From Rhodeus uyekii (lineage: Eukaryota; Chordata; Actinopteri; Cypriniformes; Acheilognathidae), in the NCBI GenBank assembly GCA_037043235.1, contig JAWRVZ010000052.1:2449001-2513000 (forward strand): a DNA stretch of 64,000 nucleotides, read 5' to 3'. A model generated the notes under the pieces. It searched no databases, was not told where the DNA came from, and saw only the letters and a list, made by a program, of their open reading frames with translations. A program made the translations under genes and the position numbers. Each line of letters opens with the position of its first letter. The stretch's first letter is position 1. Below, in pieces: positions 32,516 through 44,369 of this stretch.

Positions 32516-34188
32516 CTTAAAGGGCGGCGTTTGTCGCTAGATGCTGGCATGTGAGGTGCAGTGCTGTAAAACTGCAGTGTGCTGCTGAGTCTTAACGCTT
32601 AGAGATCTGGTTTTGCAAGGGAGAGATATGAAGATTTAAGGAACGTACGTTTGAGGCATTTTGAAGGTAGAGTTGATTTGGAGATGGTACGGCTAACTGG
32701 AGCGAGACCTATTCTAGTAAGATTTGCTTTGGTCGTCCTCCTTTACTATTGATACGAGTGCTGAGGTGTCGTAGGAATTTGGGCAAGAAGAAGGTGGATG
32801 TCATGATGGTGGAGGTGAAGGCAAGCCTTGGCGTCATAGGGTGCGATAACGGAGCGGAAGAGCTGATGACCGCGTGGTGTTGTTGGTGGCTCGGTTGCAG
32901 TGTTTGTTGAGTGCAAGAGCTCCTTTCAACAGTGGGATATAGTGAAGGAACTTGAGAGGAAGAGTTTATCGTGAATTGGTACATCTCAGTCTTGGACAAT
33001 GTGGCGAAAGGCAGGGCATCACATGATCGCCTGCTAAATTTGAACACATTGGCTGGCGCTGAGCCAGAGAAAGCGCTCAAAGCTTGTTGCTGTTCAGTGT
33101 TTCAATCTCTTGAATTATTTTGGTTACAGACGTCTAAATACACGCAAGAAACAACAAAATCAATATGGTTTGTAAAAAACATTGATTTCCATAAGTAAAA
33201 CCTTTCAATTATAAAATTGACAGTTGAATTTATATCAGATGCATGTTGCATATTTAATTTCAAAACAAACTTACCTGTTGGAAATCGAAATATCAAAGGT
33301 TATGAAAGTTCACAAACTTATTGGCTTTGAATAAACCCTGAGCAGGGGTTCATTCAAATATCATAGACTTATAAAGCTTATCATAGACTTAAAGGATTGA
33401 AACAGTGAAGGCAAAGAATTACTTTGAAATGGGAAGTGCATATGGTTTCTTTCCAGCGAGTCCACTTAATAGCCGATTAAGTTGAAACAACAAAGCAGCG
33501 TTGGCAATAAGTACTTGATTCTTGTGTGGCGGCTGAGCGCGCGATTGAGAGCTGCGAGCGTGATCTGAAGCAGCGCGTGCGATCGGACTGCACTGCGCGC
33601 AATCTGACTTCGGTGCGCGCTACTGCTTGAGCTGCGAGGAAGCAGCGCGTTACTTTAAAACAATCACATCTCAGACGTGGGTTCCCCGGAACAGTAGCAT
33701 TGAGATGGCACAACTGCTCGTGATTTAGCGATGCTGAAATAAAAGCGCCGTGAAGGATTACAGCTGCTCTTGTTTGTGTGAGCTGACGGACAGAGAGAGT
33801 GTGAGCTGAAGCTGCAGCACGGTCTGCTGAGGCTCGCGGCAGCGGCGGCGGCCTGGCTAGCAGGAAGAAAGCGGCATTGCCTGAGAGTCGAGCTTGCAGC
33901 TCAACCAGCTTTATTATCCTTTCTCAATGGCAGGAGCGATTAAAAAGGGGCCGATGTAGAGCTGCTGGATACGGATGTTTGCTTGGTGGCGAGAACAGGC
34001 CTCGCGTCTTACTGTGGGTTTGCTTGTTGTTGCTTGGGACCCGTTTGTTTGGTCTGGCACCCGTGATGTATTGCTGTGGGTGATATAATATAGTTAGCAT
34101 GGTGTTAGGCGGATGAGGATCGCTACTGGGTCCGGAGGTTTTCGTAGAGAATCCATCTAACGAGTGGAGCTCGATTTCGGGTGTATTG

Positions 34189-35021
34189 TAGTGATGTTAC
34201 GTATGACACTGAAGCTTCGATGCGCGTATCGCTCATGTGACACAATTTGAAATGAAGCGCTGTATCGGGGTGTGTATTGGTTTCCCCGAGTCATGTGATC
34301 GATGACAAATGAAGCCTCACTTTCTGTCCAATTCACTTTGCGTGTTAGAAGCTTCAAACCCCAGATCTTCCTTGACGAGTCCTTGTTGACTCAGTCTGAT
34401 TGATGGTTTTGTGAGGAGAGTCAAGAGAGTTCTTATTGGTATGCACACACATAATTATAGTACATGTATACAGTGTGATATCAAGTAAAATGTGGTTTTA
34501 ATTATAAGTTTTTACAGACAGCGGCATGTGCGGAGAAGGAGGAGGGGGGGGCGGGGTGTATGGAGACACTTGATTCTGTATCGTACCTTGCACAAACACT
34601 ACATAACTTAAATTAACATAACTTAGCTTACGTATTTCTTTTTAAACTTTTCTATTGTATATTATTGTTTTGATTTTTTTTCGATTGATTTTTTTTTCGA
34701 TTTGTATTCGTTTGATCACTTTTCTTACCTTTTTTCCCCTGACTACCCCCACTTTCACTTACACTTGACGCAGACATTTTAACGAAATACCTGTCATGGG
34801 AAATCTGCTTCTCCTTTATCCACAACAACAGAAGCCTCTTCATCTCATAATTTATATTCGAACATAACTTCGATATAATCGTCATGCACTTGGAAGGATT
34901 TACATTCTTGATAACATCCTTCTGCTTTAGGATGATATCGTGGATGTACTGCGATCATAGGTGAGAGATAGATCTCTCACGCGGACACACGCTCATAATG
35001 ATCCTATCACAGAATGTCCTT

Positions 35022-35099
<78 letters not shown>

Positions 35100-35417
35100 A
35101 GCCTACGTTAGATCTTATTGAATCATATAAATTCATATTATATTTTATTGTCACACTTTATGGGTAAATTATTATTGTTTTTATGGATACATTAAACACA
35201 AACATATACAGCTTTTATTTGTACACATAGCATTGAAACGATGGAGTGTGTTGTGATTGCTTCATCTGACAGAGCTTCTTTCAAAGGCTTCTGCCTGCTT
35301 TATTTTAAATAAGCACCAGATGGCGCTGTTCATGACACTCGTGAAGCCTTGAATCTTTTCCCGAAACAGTCAGGGTGAAGCCTCAGTGCTTCATGAAGCC
35401 TCATTTCCACATCCCTA
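34189..35417. mobile_element. non-autonomous hAT transposon
   Basis: 1229 bp starting TAGTGATGT and ending ACATCCCTA (one mismatch in the 9-bp inverted ends), flanked by GTGTATTG on both sides (34181-34188 and 35418-35425). An 8-bp target duplication and a TAG..CTA end are characteristic of hAT elements. The interior has no transposase; a 77-codon Lys/Asn-rich minus frame (34652-34885) is not recognisable. Subterminal 'gaagcttcgatgcg' and 'gcttcatgaagcctc' motifs are partly palindromic. A TG/GA microsatellite lies inside. Confidence 0.85.
35023..35098. repeat. (TG)n(GA)n microsatellite
   Basis: Perfect dinucleotide tracts, TG then GA, inside the hAT element. The frame reading Arg-Glu repeats across it is an artefact. 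Confidence 0.95.
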
Positions 35418-35465
35418 GTGTATTGTGACCAGAAGGCGGAGCCACAATGCCGTAAACTGTCGAGC

Positions 35466-35618
35466 TGCCGAAAAATGTCAAAGAGCTGTAGGTGAGTCAA
35501 ACATGTCTATATATGCATGCTTCCTCTCCTGCTGATAGGATGAGGTGTAATTGCTGATGACGTGTTGATTGTGTTAATCATTTGAACGTGCTCCTCCCGA
35601 ACTTTGTTAATAAAACAT
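35466..35618. repeat. split direct repeat Z, copy 2
   Basis: Differs from 29778-29930 at one position seen (atatatAcatg against atatatGcatg). Marks the right edge of the 6-kb unit. Confidence 0.85.
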
Positions 35619-36711
35619 AATATTTCAATTCTGGAAGGTGCACAACTCTATCATGATGTACTCAGTGGGAAGTGTACCCAAAATCATATCCACAGTTATT
35701 ACAGATCAGTTCTCTTTGCTTTTGGGGCAACCATATCCAATCCTGTATTAAATTGAAGTCATCATTTCATCATCCTCATGTGTTAAAGCAATATGACATT
35801 ATCATGATGCAATACGGTGCAACTATGTCATGTTAATGCCTAATACAGCAGTTGGACATTTCCAAGGTCATCAATCCAATCAGCTCTCATGCATGCTGCT
35901 TCACAATCTGTGCTCATTTAAAGTATGATTTGTACTCTTCTCTCAACATCATTACAGTGTGTCCCTTGGTAGGTTTCCATACTCAGAAATTGCACTTTTA
36001 CACCAGTACTTCAGCTGAGAAAGTTATTTCCCATGCCCAAGCTATTTATATTTGGTTATTATTGGATAGGACAATTTTGATAATAGATGAATATACTGGA
36101 AGTTTCTACATTTGACACACAAGCAATTTCATGATTGCGTCAATGTTGAAAGTGTCCAGTTATTTAATGTTAGTTTATTTTGTCATGTCACCTTTGGCAA
36201 TATTTTACAAATCATTTGACCCCATGCTCCAGGATACACAACATACTATAGAGAACTGATGTATAGAGCGTTTGTGCTTCAGTGATTTTACCATGCGTTG
36301 CGGGGTATTAAAAGGACAACCTGTACTGGTAAAATCACAGTTACACATGGCTTCATTCCTTTAATATATGCTTGTTTGCTAAGTGTTTTTAAATCCTCCA
36401 CTTGCATAAAGCTATTGGCTTTATTGAATCAAGAACTAGTGTCCTCTACGATAATCAGCATGCAACATGTGATGCATGGTTTATCCTCTTTTTTTTCAAA
36501 GGTTAAAGGCCAGATTTACTATAAAAGAGTAGATGGGAGTCGACAATTATGTGCGTGATCTAAGACGTGATTTTTTGGCTGTTAAATAATGGAACAAGTA
36601 CCAGTAAACTGAACTGTGCAAATCTTAGTACATCGTAGTAGCTCCTTTCATGTATGTTGCGTCTGATAGGGAAATTCCTACAAATCCATTTGCAATGAGG
36701 TCAGCAATAAG
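35619..36711. other. AT-rich unique DNA, nothing recognised
   Basis: No recognisable coding sequence. The longest frames (about 86 codons) have no motif. Confidence 0.45.
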
Positions 36712-36875
36712 ATTTCCTGTAGCTCAATCAGTATAGTGTTGGTGTTTACAACAGTCTGTTTACAGCACCGAGGTCGTAGGTCTGATCCCATGGAAAACAA
36801 GAGCTGATTCAGTGTGTTCCTTGAATGTAATGTTTTGGATAAAAGCGTCTGCCAAATGCATAAATGTAAAATGTA
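36712..36875 (+). mobile_element. tRNA-derived SINE copy
   Basis: The head has an A-box-like 'tagctcaatcagtatagtg' and a B-box-like 'ggtcgtaggtctgatccc'. The tail carries 'ttggataaaagcgtctgcca' and an 'aaatgcataaatgtaaaatg' end, the typical 3' end of a cyprinid SINE. One base in the B box departs from the GGTTCGATCCC consensus. Confidence 0.75.
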
Positions 36876-38397
36876 GTTCAACTGTGAATATAACCATGTC
36901 CATGTCTTTTCAGCTGTAATATTTCAGTTTATCTTTAATAAATCCTTGCAGTAGTTTTTAACGGCAAAATAAGGTTTGCACTGGCACAAGCTGTTAGTAA
37001 ATCTAGCCCTAAGTGATTAATTTCTGTGCCATTAGCTCAAAAAAAAAAAAAAAGACTTACGTTATCAAATGGGTTTCCCGAACACTCAGACATTGCTCAA
37101 ACAGATTTTATTATTCCCACCTTAACCTCATGCCATTGGATGAGCCAGTGTTGCTGGGAAGGTTGGGATGCTGTAAACAAATGTGAGTTATGTTTGCATA
37201 AAGCCACATTGTTTACACTTTTCAGAGCAATCAACAACTCAATGTCTTATAGTTGATCCTGCAAAGCTGTAAGAATAATGTATTTCAACATTCAACAAAT
37301 AATACCTCTAAGCTGTTTTCATCTGCAAACCCCACAACAGATATACTTCCTGATTTAATCTTGCTAAAACTTGATTCGTGTCATGCTGCCTATTGAGTTA
37401 TGTGTCTCTAATTTAATCCAGCATCTGTCACACTGAAGCTTATGGTACTGAAAATATTACATTAAACTCCTGCCAACATATGCAAGCTTCTGCCATGGTA
37501 TCAAAGTAGCAGGACCATTCATCTTCTGTTGAGCTTCAGTCACATAATCAAGAACAAAGCATCTGTTTGATCACTTGAAATGTTTGAGCCTATTTGTCGA
37601 GCATATTTAGGATAGATGTCTCTTAATTTACGTCATTTAGTCACTTCAATTTACCACTCACTTTCTAAACCAAGATCAAATGTGATGATAGCTCTGGTTT
37701 AGTTAAAGCCGTTTACAAAAATGAACTAACCTCCAAATATTAAAACAAAGGCTTTGGCTCAAATTTAAGCCACAACCAGGTCTTAATTTAGCCAATCCCA
37801 AACAGGCATCGGCAGCTTTGGACTCTGGATGCAGCCAGAGCTGGAGGCCAGTGGTTGGTCACGTGTGCCAAAGGAAAAAATACGGAATGAAACAACATTT
37901 GAGGTCCTTGGACCAGCAAGCAGCCGGATAGCTCAGCCCGTGGCCCTGGCAGCGTTTTCATTGGGCAGCATCACAGACAGCTAAATATAGATTTGAAGAT
38001 TTGCCCTCCCAGGTCACACAACATCATGATGTCACTCACTCAGGCCATTCTGCCCTCACTCTCTTTCATCTCTTTTCATTTCAATATTCCTGTGAAGTAT
38101 GCAAAGCAAGGCTGACAATTACTCAGACATTATGTCTAACATCAAGCCTTTTGTCATTAGTACAATTACTTTTGACAGAAGTTTGACATAGTGTAGAGCT
38201 AGGAAGAAAGAAGCAGCTGTCAGGGACTAACTCAATTTGTTAATAAAACGCTTCTGCATTTCAAACACTTTTTTTTTCTGAGAGAACTTTATAAGGCATC
38301 TACATTTCTTTAATATGTTGTGGGTTTTTTTTTTCATCTACATTTTCACATATGCACAGAATGCAATAATTGTCTGTTCTGTTCACTGACAGCTTTC
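36876..38397. other. unique DNA, no gene recognised
   Basis: The stretch 37800-38000 is less AT-rich than its flanks and reads like single-copy DNA; a conserved non-coding element is possible but cannot be judged without alignment. Confidence 0.4.
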
Positions 38398-38565
38398 CTG
38401 TCACTCAAACCGAAGAGTGTGATGCTTGCAATTCCAAGATCATGAGTTTGATTGCCAGGGAAAGCTAGAACTGATTAGAATGTGAGTGTGTACCTTGCAT
38501 ACCTTGTTAACATGTAAGTTGCTTTAGATACAAGTGTTTTCCAAATGTGTAAATGTAAATTAATA
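38398..38565 (+). mobile_element. diverged SINE copy
   Basis: Same layout as 36712-36875 with more substitutions: a 'gatcatgagtttgattgcc' B-box relic and a tail 'gctttagatacaagtgtttt' then 'aaatgtgtaaatgtaaatt'. Confidence 0.5.
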
Positions 38566-38693
38566 CATATACTGCTTGTCACAGTATAACACCAAGTCAA
38601 TTAAACTTCAGGGACTACTCTGACTACTCAAATTTTAAATGTCATTCATTGAGATCAAATGTGTCATTGAAGTGTTCCCTTAAATTTTTGAGC

Positions 38694-38694
38694 C

Positions 38695-38725
<31 letters not shown>
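38694..38725. repeat. (TG)n(TA)n microsatellite
   Basis: Simple dinucleotide tract. Confidence 0.93.
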
Positions 38726-39039
38726 GCTCAAAAAACATTTGTAATAATAAATTAGCAATTAAGTAAATCTTTAAAAAAAAAGATTTAAAATTTACTTTAA
38801 AGTAAAACCTTTAATTTGGCATTATTACAATGTGTATTTTCAAGTGTGTTCAAGAGTCAGTTATGAAAATGTATTATATTTGAAAGTCGTTTTTTTTAAA
38901 GGCTACAATTTATTTTAAGGTGTCATTGTTAAAGTGAAATATATTTGTAAGTACTAAGTAATAATAATTAACAATTAATTACTTATATGGTTAGGGTAGT
39001 ATTTATTTTACGGTATGTGTACTTTAGTACATGTGTATA

Positions 39040-39196
39040 TGTACTTACCTAAGTTCCTTACTGGGTAATATAGAGTCAGTACATGAGTTAAGATTGGGTT
39101 TCAGGGTAGGTTCAGGACTAGTCACACAGTTATTGAAATTACTACAATAAGTATGTAGTATGTACATATGAAACAGGACTGTATAATGAAGCGTTA
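39040..39196. repeat. dispersed repeat B, copy 1
   Basis: Shares 'gggtaatatagagtca', 'tacatgagtt' and 'agattgggttt' and a 'gaaac(a/t)ggactgtataatg'-type end with 55186-55300. It ends near 'gcgttacc', resembling the terminal GGTAAC motif of some fish DNA transposons; the family is not assigned. Confidence 0.55.
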
Positions 39197-40346
39197 CCAG
39201 ATTTGATTGAAGGTTAGTTGCACATAATTATGCATCCTTCATTTTAATACAATGTTAAGCATATATACATTTAATACATATATGTAGTCATATATGTAGT
39301 ATTAATAAGAAAAGCATTATTTGCCTAACAATTAAGAACATGGGAGTATTCTAAACTATTGAATTGAATGATTGAATATTAAACTATTAGTGCATAATGT
39401 CTTTTGTCCTACATTTCATGATGCCTTAAAATTAAAATTGTACAATGTCAATTGAAGTCTGCAGCACAACAAATTGTGTTTTTGTTGTAAGTGTGTGTGG
39501 ACCTGTTTAAACTATAGTCTTCAAAAACAGGAAGATGTAAGCACTTGAGGCATCACAAACATAGGGTAATGGACTTAAAACATTTAAAGCTGACTGGTTT
39601 TTCCACACTGGCCCTCATTTCTTATGTAACAGGGACCTGCCATTACAGATCAGCATCAGGGTGGACGTACAGAGTGAGGCAGTATGGCCCTTGTTAATGC
39701 TGACCCAGTTTCTTAGGTAGCAGCCCTGGCATGAGTCGCATGTGTCCCTACATTTTATCCGGATGGAAGACGATGATTTACAAGAAGATCCAGCTGACAC
39801 AAATATAGAGAGCTCTGTGGTGACTCAATAAATGTGACACAGACTGGTTTACAACTGAAAGATGTTAATAACTGATTGATGCGTGGAGCAAGCTGTCAGA
39901 GTATTAAATCTCATTTTTTGGGGTTTGGTCGAGGAGAGATGGCTATGATTTATTTGAGAATGTCTGACATTTTATATTGTTAGTGATGATTCATTATGAA
40001 AATAATTACAATTCAGTGTGCAACGCAAATAAATAAATAAATAAACAAATAAATCTCTATAAAATCAAAAATACAAAAATCTAAACCAAGAAGGAAAAGG
40101 AAATTAATTGTATTTTGCAATTAAAGAAATTAAGTCAGTTTTTTTTTACTTTAAAGTCGCAGTCTAACATTGTTTCCTTTCTAGTTGTTTATGTGTGTGT
40201 GTCTTGGTAAACCCACAAAAAAGTTAATATCCGAGATCTTTGACTTTGTGGGATCCCTATTAAGCACTGTGTAGATTTTAAAATCTTGCTAATTACTTAC
40301 AAAGCACTAAATGTTTTATTTCCCCAGTACTTGAGCAAGCTCTTAA
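39197..40346. other. unique DNA, no gene recognised
   Basis: A 61-codon Ser/Cys-rich minus frame at 39615-39800 has no recognisable domain or splice context that I can support. Confidence 0.4.
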
Positions 40347-40887
40347 AGGGCCAGTCACACAGCCGATCACGCACGAATCACTCACAAATCACGCACAGAT
40401 TGGGTTTGTGTGTGCTTGTGCGTCGAGAAATTGACCAAAGTATTCCACGAACATTAGACGCACGCCCAACGCATGATTCACTGACGGAGCGCGTCCAAAC
40501 ACACACGCTTCGCGAACGTTCCACGTACAAGTACTTTCAGAATCCACATTGTCACTGGATGTCAGTGGAATGAAAGTGATACGTTAGTGGTTCATGCGTG
40601 ATATGAAGGTGGGGCGTCAGTGGACACGCGCATAGTCACGCATAAACTATGCACGCCGACTCATGAATAACGCACAGCGACACACAGTTGTGCGTCGGAA
40701 AAACTTTTGAACCGTTCAAAACTCAAAATCACACACAAACCACCTTTGACGCACATCCACGTACAATCACTGACGGTCCACGTTCGTTCCACCGACGAAT
40801 TACGCATACGACGCACGCTCCGCGCAGAAACGAAAATCTGTGCATAATTCGTGCGTGATTCATGCGTTTTTGCTGTGTGACTGGCCC
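40347..40887. mobile_element. long foldback/MITE element with CACGCA motifs
   Basis: The ends GGGCCAGTCACACAGC (40348-40363) and GCTGTGTGACTGGCCC (40872-40887) are exact inverted repeats. Inside, many CACGCA/TGCGTG words (for example 'gatcacgcacgaatcactc' and 'aattcgtgcgtgattcatgc') continue the inverted symmetry inward. No transposase. Left flank TTAA(A), right flank ATAA, so a degraded TTAA target is possible but unproven. Confidence 0.8.
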
Positions 40888-41414
40888 ATAACACATTATA
40901 GTCCTCATTATAGTAGTTTCATTGCTTGAAAAAGTAATGACTTTTTGTGTACATGTCCTAAAAAGTAACACTTTTGGACATACAAGGGCTGCTAAAAATA
41001 CTACCTTTTTTGCTAATCTTTGCTTAGTTTAGATGTACTCAGTAAGGCAAGTCAGCACCTAATTTTTCAAATGCAGCCAAGGTTTCTGCCCAACAGCGAT
41101 GATATTACCTGGAATAAATTAGACTTTTAACCATATTATAGAGAGAACCGCTTACAATGAACTAATTCAGTAGATATAATCAATTTTTCAAATGCTATGA
41201 GGAGAGGATTTCTGACAATTTACTAGAATGAATTGGACCTTCAAACATGAAAGAGAGATCCACTAAGAACAAACTGAGTGAAACTGACTTTCCATGTCAG
41301 AAAAAGAGCTCAAACTGTGTTTTTACCTCAGCTCATTCAGCAATGTTTTTTAATGTAATCTTGTGCTTATTTTATTTGGAAAATGCCTTTACCAGAGTCA
41401 TTCACAAGCTGTAT
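40888..41414. other. AT-rich spacer, nothing recognised
   Basis: No coding sequence recognised. Its end includes CTGTA at 41409-41413, the putative left target duplication of the next LTR. Confidence 0.45.
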
Positions 41415-42145
41415 TGTCAGGGTTATGCCGCATTCAATTTAGTCATTTTTTTGTGTTGTGAGCTACCGTAATGTCTCTTGTTTTGTGTGAGCACGCAGTT
41501 TGGGACTCGCCTGAGCCATGTGCTTGTTGTCCTTGTTCTATGTCTTGTGTGCGGTGCATGGTGTTCGACACCAATTCTAGTCTTGTTTGTGTTTCGTGGT
41601 TTGGACACCAATGTTTTATATTTGTCTTTTGTTCTGAGCACACAAGTCGAGTTTTGTGAGTGTGTGCATTTTCGAGCTATGCACCCGCTTATCCACGTCT
41701 CTGTAGCACACGATTCATGTTTTCATCAGCCGCTTTCTTTCATGGTGTGTTTGTTTGGTTTACTGTGCACTTTCTTGTCTTGTTTCATGTTGAGATTATG
41801 ACAATGCGCATTCGCATTGACCGCGTGTTCATGTGTAACCCCACCCATCTTGTTTCCTTGTTACAGTTTAATCACCGCAGCTGATTACCCTGATTATCCT
41901 CCTCATTTAAAACCTTTGTGTTTGCTGTCTTGTGCTTGTTCGTCATCTTGTCGTGGTGGTAACTTTGATGTCCTGATCCTGTCTTTAGTCGAGTTCTTGT
42001 AACCTAGTCAAGTCTAGTCTTCCAAGTCTTGTTTTTCCTCCCCAGGGTGGTTTTTGCAGTGTTTTTGTTTTGTTTTCATTGTAATACAATCCCAATCTAT
42101 TGTGTCCCTGAGTCCTCGCCTCATCCCCTTCCATACACTGCGACA
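41415..42145 (+). mobile_element. solo LTR, TGTCAGGG family
   Basis: Begins TGTCAGGGTTATGCCGCATT and ends GCGACA. CTGTA lies on both sides (41409-41413, one base away from the LTR start, and 42146-42150). It aligns with the reverse complement of 50257-51062 in start block, middle ('cacgcagtttgggactcg' against 'catgcgcagtttggttgac') and end ('ccctgagtcctcgcc' against 'ctttgagtcctcgct'). The frames inside are chance. It is a remnant of an LTR retrotransposon after LTR-LTR recombination. Confidence 0.75.
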
Positions 42146-43330
42146 CTGTAGGCTACATGCAGGTGTTGATCTTTTTTTAATCACCTAGAATTGAGAGATT
42201 GCAATTTATTGTGTTTTTATTGTATTATTTTACTGCCCTTAATGATTCACTGCATACAGTAACAATGTTTCAGATTGAATCACGAACTGATTTAGGCCAT
42301 TTTTTGAATCAATATGACAGATATGAGTGAATCAGTCAGGCATTATTTCAGATTCTAAACAGCCAAGAAATACAGATTACTTTTATTTTGTCTGCAAAAG
42401 TCAGAGGAGTCCAAAACAAACACATCTAAAACAACAAACCCTTTTTTTTTTTGGAGTTTGGAACACCATGAGAGGAAATAGGCTATATAATCACAGATTG
42501 GTATTGTTTGAGTGGTCAATTTAAATAAATTTAATAAAATGAATAATTTTAAAATTAATAAATGAATATTATTGTTAGTTGAAATCGGTGGTGGTGTTTT
42601 AAATGTCATATTTGTAATGCAGTGCATGTTATTTTTAGTTCAATCTGTGCGAGAAATGTCTTACTTTTTACTTCTTGACAAGATTGTTTCAGAGCAGTTT
42701 TAATGTTTATTTTCTGCTGTTACAAATAATTACTGGTGATTTAAAAAAAATAATCATCTTTTCTGTTATCATCTTTATTGTGCCTGTATTTTGGGAAATA
42801 TTAACCTAATGTAAGTTGACTTAATATATAAAAAAATAACTACAAGATCTATAGCAATCTGCTACACAATAAATTCACTTATTTTTCCCTTTCTTTAGAT
42901 TGTTTAATTTTATAAAATTATAAATTCTTCTTAATAAATTAAGAATTATTAAAAAAAATATTTTTTTTTTTGTTAATATATGGTTATAGAGTATTAAAGA
43001 AGCACTCACACAAAACACAGACAGTAGGTGTAATGACTGAAAACTCGCAGTGCATGTCTAGCTGTCCTACAGGCAGAGTTCCTTGGCTTGAAGGACAATT
43101 ATGTGCTGGAAAATAATTGGGCACTTCCAACAATCCAATTAACATCCGATCAAAACCAGATGGATAATTTTTGAATCTCTCTAATGTATTGACACCTGAG
43201 TAATGACACAGAAATAAAATGTCCTTGAATTATCTTCATTTGGCATTTTTCTCAGAATATGTGATTAATTGTTATTAACCCTATAAAGCCCACTGAATAT
43301 TTTTTTGATACACGCATTTCTAAAGCCTAT
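42146..43330. other. AT-rich unique DNA, nothing recognised
   Basis: Homopolymer runs near 42442-42453 and 42952-42971. No coding sequence recognised. Ends in CTAT, the left target duplication of the next element. Confidence 0.45.
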
Positions 43331-43744
43331 TGTTACGTTCTCCTCCCGTCTAGGCTCGATAAGGATAGTAGCAAAAGTAAAAGCATACAAAAAGGAGAGA
43401 ATAATAGCACGTTCTGACAAAATCCCCAAATTCACAAGCTTATGCAATTCTCTGTTTAACGATTTTCTTTGATGCCTGTCGTAGAAGATTGATATTAAAA
43501 AAGTCAGCTATCGACAATAAATCGATTTTCTACAGTGTTCAAATACTTCTGTAGTAGGATGGAGAGTAAATGTAATAACATCAGACTCCACCCAAGTTTC
43601 CTCACTCACCCAAAATAACTGCCAAACAACGTACTATGGGAGACTTCCCTCCAAACAGATGAGTCTCTCACCAATATCCGGATTAATCAAACCACACTTG
43701 GTAGAATTCTGAATAATACCAACCATTTCCGAATAATCCCGAAA

Positions 43745-43763
43745 GATCCCGGATGAGCCCCCA
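43745..43763 (-). promoter_or_regulatory. primer-binding site, tRNA-Pro type
   Basis: On the minus strand the 19 bases read TGGGGGCTCATCCGGGATC, two bases inside the LTR end. This differs at only a few positions from the complement of the tRNA-Pro 3' end used by many gammaretrovirus-like elements (established knowledge). Confidence 0.75.
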
Positions 43764-43765
43764 AT

Positions 43766-44369
43766 TGTTACATTCCCCTCCCATCTAGGCTCAAGAAGGA
43801 AAGTAGCACAAAAACTTAAAGTGTAAAAAGAGAACAAAGGTTTCAGAGGGAAGCAAGGCCTAAAACAACTAACAAAACACATCACTAACTAGTCCTATAC
43901 AAGACCAATCACTTACCTAGTTAACAAAAGAAAAAGGTAAATAAACAACAGGGATTGACCTTAACTCCCTTACTACATCAAAAACAACGGCAAAAGTAAG
44001 ATTAAAGAAAATAGGAACTTTACCCCCACAACATTTAGCTTTTTTGACCAAGGGTGAGGCATTCAACACAATAACTTAACACCACTGCCACTGCCACTGC
44101 CACTGCCACTGCCAACTTCAAAACCAAGTGCTTCAATCTGAAGCAGGGGAGAAGTGGCACACTCTGACACACAGGCTCTGGCTGCTCCTTTATACTCTGT
44201 TAGGAACAGTGTCAATGACCTACAGGTGGAGGTGATTAGACCTGATGAGAGAAAGAGAGAACAGGGATACAGAGAAAACCGAAACACAGACCACACAGCA
44301 TCTATATCTTAGAGAATCATCATAAAATGTCTGATGCTGATCACAAAAATAACGTCCTGGGACGTAACA
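43766..44369 (-). repeat. 5' LTR of the retrovirus-like element
   Basis: 604 bp with TG...CA ends. Contains a (TGCCAC)n microsatellite at about 44083-44113. The first 80-90 bp on plus align with 43331-43415. Confidence 0.7.

Larger units (their letters stand above)
29604..35618 (-). mobile_element. 6-kb non-coding unit bounded by split direct repeats
   Basis: Two direct-repeat pairs frame the unit. X: 29604-29721 and 29934-30050 (about 118 bp, two differences seen). Z: 29778-29930 and 35466-35618 (153 bp, one difference seen). On plus the order is X1-spacer-Z1-X2-interior-Z2. On minus it is Z2-interior-X2-Z1-spacer-X1, which is the A1-interior-B1-A2-B2 arrangement known for Ngaro/PAT-type tyrosine-recombinase elements. 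The interior is CpG-rich, full of short hairpins and has no recognisable RT, recombinase or gag. A hAT element occupies 34189-35417. Near identity of the repeats points to recent movement or gene conversion. Orientation is inferred. Confidence 0.6.
43331..44369 (-). mobile_element. deleted retrovirus-like LTR element
   Basis: The ends are TGTTACGT and ACGTAACA (perfect 8-bp inverted ends) with CTAT duplicated on both sides (43327-43330 and 44370-44373). A complete minus-strand 5' LTR is at 43766-44369. Directly after it on that strand is a primer-binding site resembling the tRNA-Pro site of gammaretrovirus-like elements. Only about 350 bp of leader remain before the outer part of the 3' LTR (43331 to about 43415). 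No gag, pol or env is present, so it is inert. A 4-bp duplication fits a retrovirus-like integrase. Confidence 0.72.

Noticed and set aside
34961..35167. Arg-Glu repeat protein
   Set aside because: Produced entirely by the (TG)n(GA)n microsatellite.
39615..39800. Cys-rich 61-codon minus frame as a host exon
   Set aside because: No supporting motif, splice signal pair or neighbouring exon could be identified from the sequence alone.
40286..40573. 95-codon frame as an exon
   Set aside because: It lies mostly within the foldback element and its codons come from CACGCA-type repeats.
40343..40891. piggyBac or Kolobok TTAA target duplication around the foldback element
   Set aside because: The left flank has TTAA but the right flank reads ATAA and the spacing differs by one base, so the call is not supported.
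41471..41884. Cys/Val-rich plus-strand frames of 60-107 codons as a membrane protein gene
   Set aside because: They fall inside a solo LTR whose ends and duplication are visible; the reverse strand and other frames are equally open.
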